From: Mactra quadrangularis
Taxonomy: Eukaryota; Mollusca; Bivalvia; Venerida; Mactridae
Direction of reading: 5' to 3'
DNA: 64,000 nt
Assembly (NCBI GenBank): GCA_025267735.1
Contig: CM046304.1
Location: forward strand, 14,384,001 to 14,448,000
Positions 61,001-64,000 of the stretch are shown one piece after another. The position numbers were made by a program, and so were the translations under genes. A model generated the notes under the pieces. That model saw only the letters and a program-made list of their open reading frames with translations, had not been told where the DNA came from and did not search any database. The number at the start of each line of letters is the position of its first letter. Position 1 is the first letter of the stretch.

Positions 61001-61292
61001 GACATTAATACTATTAGAATGCAACTGCTAACTCAGTTCTCAAATTCTCATCATCAATCATCATATATGTCATCTCTTCCTACTCCTATGTATAAGATCG
61101 GACCTACAATTTAGATGTTAATGTTTCGTATCCACGATTCAATTACACGAGATTTTAAGTCAAAACTACTAAAACAGTTTAATAATTTACAATCAAAACT
61201 AACGTACCCTAAAATCACAACTACTTAAACAGTTTAATAATTTACAAACAAAACTTACGTACCCTAAAATCACAACTAGGAGATGCTCCCAT
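55021..61292 (-). CDS. OGFR: Opioid growth factor receptor-like protein (OGFr domain), complete, 6 coding exons
   Basis: Exons 5' to 3': 61292-61263, 60870-60792, 60277-60202, 58817-58748, 57877-57726, 56503-55021; phases agree, 629 aa. The OGFr N-terminal domain spans residues about 15-200: NLRFYRNEI, a KLEDKHDYIQWLFP segment, IRDDKITYVRVIKAYDMMLDFYG, KRYENLNRSSHNNRRITRIL, SLGELGFERYQAPW and the basic/acidic helix KDEGEREHMYRVYL. In mammals this protein is the nuclear-envelope-associated OGF (met-enkephalin) receptor; ligand binding in invertebrates is unproven. The 400-residue C-terminal tail is Ser/Asp/Asn-rich and probably disordered, with 11-residue repeats (NSAxxKGDxxD type, DNA 55810-55945) and a 17-residue pair (DESxGCNxxIDSSS). 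An in-frame TGA seven codons upstream supports the ATG. The start MGASPSC fits the N-myristoylation pattern, but that is only a motif match. Exon 1 is tiny (10 codons) and is the least certain exon. Confidence 0.92.
55810..55945 (-). repeat. 33-bp coding tandem repeat in the OGFR tail, about 4 units
   Basis: Units with TCTCCCTTTGAATTAGCAG and AGTTATC cores recur every 33 bp, encoding about GDxxDNSAxSK on the minus strand. Third-position and conservative changes separate the units. Confidence 0.85.
56716..57100. mobile_element. Mariner-like MITE (family H), intact
   Basis: Ends TACAGTACCCACCAAAAG...TTTGGAGAC and the inverted GTCTCCAAACTTTTGGTGGGTACTGTA form a near-perfect TIR of about 27 bp with TA borders. 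Non-coding; inserted in the last OGFR intron. Confidence 0.9.
57145..57335 (-). mobile_element. SINE family C copy (internally deleted)
   Basis: Tail TACTGGGTTTAATGCTGTGTCAATACAG joined to CTTCTCCATATACCTTATTAATGG, then a reversed tRNA-like head ATTCCAACCCACGACCTCTCAAG...CACTCTACCATGCCGC. Confidence 0.75.
58010..58280. mobile_element. TIR MITE (AGGCAGATCTAG...) with a poly-G run
   Basis: CATAGGCAGATCTAGTGAGG at the left pairs with CCTGGATCTGCCCCTGAG at the right; inner GGACCCCC / GGACCCCCC blocks also pair. A G homopolymer of at least 17 bases starts at about 58029. A target duplication is not clear. hAT-like by the end sequence (inference). Confidence 0.7.
58450..58560. mobile_element. Dispersed repeat fragment (family D)
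   Basis: Shares TCCCAGTACTGAGCTAGTAGAAT and CTTGCTCAAGAAAACAAAGGGG with 15015-15080. Confidence 0.5.
59291..59726 (+). mobile_element. MITE family A, copy 3
   Basis: AAGGCCATGCCATATCGGAA... to ...CCAATTTGGCATGGCCTA; highly similar to copy 1 throughout (AGCGTCCGCGT, TTCTTAAATAATT, TTTGTCAAATTTGAGTTGACG). Within OGFR intron 3. Confidence 0.9.
59840..60105 (-). mobile_element. SINE family C, best copy
   Basis: Plus strand: TACTGGGTTTAATGCCATGTC ... CCTAGCATTCCTGGACCCTTGTCTATAACTAGTACTCACC ... CTTCTCCATATACCTTATTAATGG ... GGAATTTAAACCTGTACGCC ... AACTGAGCTACAG. The tRNA-like head is at the right end. In OGFR intron 3. Confidence 0.85.
61160..61273. repeat. 55-bp tandem duplication spanning the OGFR exon-1 donor
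   Basis: AAACAGTTTAATAATTTACAA.CAAAACT(A/T)ACGTACCCTAAAATCACAACTA occurs twice, offset by 55 bp. The right copy includes the last codons of OGFR exon 1 and its gtacgt donor; the left copy lies in the intron. Confidence 0.9.
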
Positions 61293-62460
61293 TTTTGACA
61301 AACCTTCAAGGCTTCAGTCGTCCTAATTCTACTTTCGTTTTCAAACTTCCGGGTGTAAAGTTGAAACAAAATTATTTCAAAGTTATCCTATAATCTAGAC
61401 ACATCATACATTTCATACAAAGTATTATTTGTAAGTAAAATGTCACTTATCAATTATGTATGAGTATATACACTATTGCTGTTCGTAAAATATATGATCT
61501 ACTTTCGGTTTCAAAATTTGTAATCAAAGCACTGTAAGTACTTATTCGCATTTGAACGCATATCCTTCATCAGAGTATTAACGCTGAAATAGCAATTTTG
61601 TATAAATATCATTGAATTTTAGGTTTATCAAATATAGTTTATATTGAAATCTTTTCAGAACTAAATTATAGATGGGAACAAATTCAAATTTCACGTACAT
61701 AAAAATTAATTTAAGGTATTTATAATTGTATGGAGAGAGAAGAGAGGGATGAGAAACTGGATATGACTCTTGGTTCTATCCACTAATATAATATAATATA
61801 ATCCACTATATAATGAATTAAATAAATGGAAAGAACAAAAACTTACATACATTCGTTTCAATACAGTTTATTTTCACAAAATTTATATTCTGTTCTTCTA
61901 GCCAAACACAAAACTTCGTTCAAATAAAAAATATATAATTATTTATGTTGATTCTCAGCTGACATTTCATCATTTACGAATTTTGTTTGTATTTTTATCA
62001 TACTTTTGAAATAAAATCAGTTTAAATTTATTAAAAATTTCAATTTATTCAATAAACTAAGTGTCATCTTTTTTATGATTTAAATGCACAGCTTTAAGTT
62101 CATAGAACTTTTCAAAATTCTGAATTTCTAGCTTTTGGCGGCTTTAATACAGGAAAAACCCTTTCATTGGAGCCAAATCCTTCAATTCAGAACCAGTCTT
62201 GAAAACTTTCATCCATGAAAAATAAGTAAAATATAGCACAGTAAATAAAAGTCTACAAACTTTTCCTGGCCATGGTTTCCTTGTTAGTTTTCAATCTATG
62301 TGAGTGTAGCAACCTTTAAAGATTTTGTTGGTGTAATAAGTTCATGTTGAAAACCTTACACCAAACAAGTAGACTGTTTACTGCTTTGATGTGTTAATAT
62401 GCAGGCTACAAGATGATCTATCATTACACAGTAATCTTAATATTTTTTAATTATATTGAA
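61293..62460. other. Intergenic upstream of OGFR
   Basis: Contains the putative OGFR promoter; no recognisable core elements and no other gene. Confidence 0.45.
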
Positions 62461-62477
62461 ACAAGAAAAGTCCATGG

Positions 62478-62548
62478 TCATTGCTGGGATATGAACCCAC
62501 GACCTACAGAGTAGACCGTCTTGCAATAAAGCTTGTGTGAAGACCAGA
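62478..62548 (-). mobile_element. tRNA-like SINE head fragment
   Basis: GGGATATGAACCCACGACCTACAGAGTAGACCGTC resembles a reversed tRNA B-box and anticodon region as in family C/D heads. No body recognised. Confidence 0.45.
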
Positions 62549-62772
62549 GTACTGTTGAGGTACATGTATTATACATTATTCCTCTGATATATTTTATAAA
62601 CCATGCTTATAGAAACTTTCAATCACATTTTGAACAACTTGGTTTTATCTTGTTCTCATCCACCCCCCCCCCAGATCAGTCATATGACAATGGACAGTTC
62701 ACCTAACCATGTTTCCTGTGAAACCAGATTCTCAATTTCTGAGATATGGTAAATAGCTTGACTCTAACCTTC

Positions 62773-63099
62773 AATAACGGACTTTAGTCAGTTATTTCCT
62801 CTTATATACTCTACAAATAGTAGGTCCAATTAGTTGGATTACTCGGATTTGAAATTCAAGCTAAGTATTTTTATGGTAAAGAACTATCTAAATTTCATCA
62901 GTCCTGTTAAAATCTTCATTAACAAGAAAGATATTTGATGAAATCAGGGAATAGATCTATGTCTCTGATGAAATATTTTGTTATCCTTACATAGGACTTC
63001 AATGATAAAATCTGATGATTCCAACTAATAAGACCTACTTACCAATTGGATTTCTTCAGATTTTATCAGGGAAAGGTAACTGACTAAAGTCCCTAATTA
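62773..63099 (+). mobile_element. MITE family C, full copy
   Basis: AATAACGGACTTTAGTCAGTTATTTCC... to ...GGTAACTGACTAAAGTCCCTAATT. Internally shorter than the 46789 copy and with a small internal duplication (GATGAAATCAGGG / GATGAAATATTTTG). Confidence 0.88.
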
Positions 63100-63581
63100 G
63101 TAAGAGATCATAGCCAGCATATCAATATCTATTACAAGAAGCTTTTACTTCATTACTTACTGAATGACAGATCTATATGTAACTTTACTGAGTTATTTCC
63201 TAGTTGATTCTTTTTCAGAAAATGCCATTGGAACCTTGATCACATAGCAGAGCAAAAAGGGCAAAATGCAACTCCAATTACTAGAGGCTTCACAAAATTG
63301 TCCTTTAATAATATACAGGTGAGGCAATATGGCAAAGATAAAACAAATAAAACAAACGTATGACATTGAAATACATGAGTTCATAAAAATCTTTTATTAA
63401 TGTAAACTCAACATGCTTCAAAACATTCAGCACATGAAATAATGAACAAATGAAATCATATTTACAGTAATGTAAGCACATTGATATGCATGTACACACA
63501 GAGACCAAGAAGGCAAAGATATGGACCATTCTCAGCCAAGGGCGACTGACAGGTGGATTTTACGTTGTAGGAAAATTGAAC

Positions 63582-63877
63582 AACAAGTAAATCTGTGAGC
63601 TAATGCTCACTAGTGATACCCCCGCCAAAATCTAAAAATATGCGACAAACAGGAAGTAGATGAGCAAGGAGCATGAAATCGCTTTACACCACATGGGACT
63701 ATGGGATGAAGCAATATGCAAAGTATTAGGCTGCTGCATGTTATAGTTGCTGAGAAAACTGCGACGGAAATTTTGTAACGGACGGATGGACGGCCGGATG
63801 GACGGCCGGATGCACGCACGCACGGACAAGGGTTAAACAGTATACCCCCCTCTTCTTCGAAGCGGGGGTATAAAAAT
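63582..63877 (-). mobile_element. Helentron/HINE-like repeat (family F), copy 2
   Basis: Near-identical to 26488-26774 across its length; the main difference is in the GGAC/GGCC tetranucleotide tract (about 63778-63820). Same terminal stem-loop GTGAGC/GCTCAC and ATACCCCCGC/GCGGGGGTAT inverted pair. Open frames across it are repeat artefacts. Confidence 0.7.
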
Positions 63878-64000
63878 TAAACACCAATGACTACATCATA
63901 TAAATTTTACAGGCAAATTGAGAAGTTTTTTTATCTCCATCTTATACATAAATTACTTTTCTTTTGGTCCTTTATTTATAAAACGCATAATCTGACTCGA

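Noticed and set aside
63610..63829. Minus-strand frames with RPSGRPS-type repeats
   Set aside because: Translation of the GGAC tetranucleotide tract in a dispersed repeat present twice in the window.

Overview
Eukaryotic nuclear DNA, AT-rich, with intron-rich genes using canonical GT-AG introns and dense mobile-element relics. The codon-level similarity of the genes to animal orthologues, the chitin-oxidase-like gene fragment at the left edge, and the mix of tRNA-derived SINEs and short TIR elements (including a TATACCCCC / GGAC-repeat family) suggest a lophotrochozoan, most likely a bivalve mollusc. The species cannot be fixed from the sequence alone. There is no prokaryotic, organellar or CRISPR content.

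Layout. (1) 1-674, + strand: the last coding exon of a secreted protein that looks like the end of an AA15-type lytic polysaccharide monooxygenase, followed by a Pro/Thr linker, a Lys-Lys-Pro repeat and a 10-cysteine tail. (2) 675-8087: intergenic, filled with inverted-repeat elements. (3) 8088-21701, + strand: COPS6 (CSN6), 10 exons, complete (312 aa). Its 5.5-kb first intron holds a 3.8-kb TIR-bounded element carrying a broken antisense gag/CCHC/protease module, and a hAT MITE with a perfect 8-bp target duplication. A later intron holds a second, 1.36-kb hAT-type element, also with a perfect 8-bp duplication. (4) 30523-42718, - strand: a mitochondrial-type branched-chain aminotransferase (BCAT2-like), 11 coding exons, complete (393 aa), with several transposon relics in its introns. 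(5) 48889-53185, - strand: prenylcysteine oxidase (PCYOX1), 6 exons, complete (493 aa). (6) 55021-61292, - strand: an opioid-growth-factor-receptor-like protein (OGFR), 6 coding exons, complete (629 aa), with a long low-complexity C-terminal tail. (7) 61293-64000: intergenic with MITE and SINE copies.

The four complete genes are housekeeping genes of unrelated pathways (COP9 signalosome/cullin deneddylation, branched-chain amino-acid catabolism, prenylated-protein turnover, a nuclear-associated OGFr domain protein). COPS6 converges on BCAT2, and BCAT2, PCYOX1 and OGFR are tandem on the minus strand with no sign of an operon. I found no convincing new multi-gene system. The observations most worth checking are the TIR-bounded gag element, the LPMO-like/poly-KKP/Cys-rich architecture, the Helentron-like repeat pair, and the transposon insertions abutting splice sites in BCAT2.
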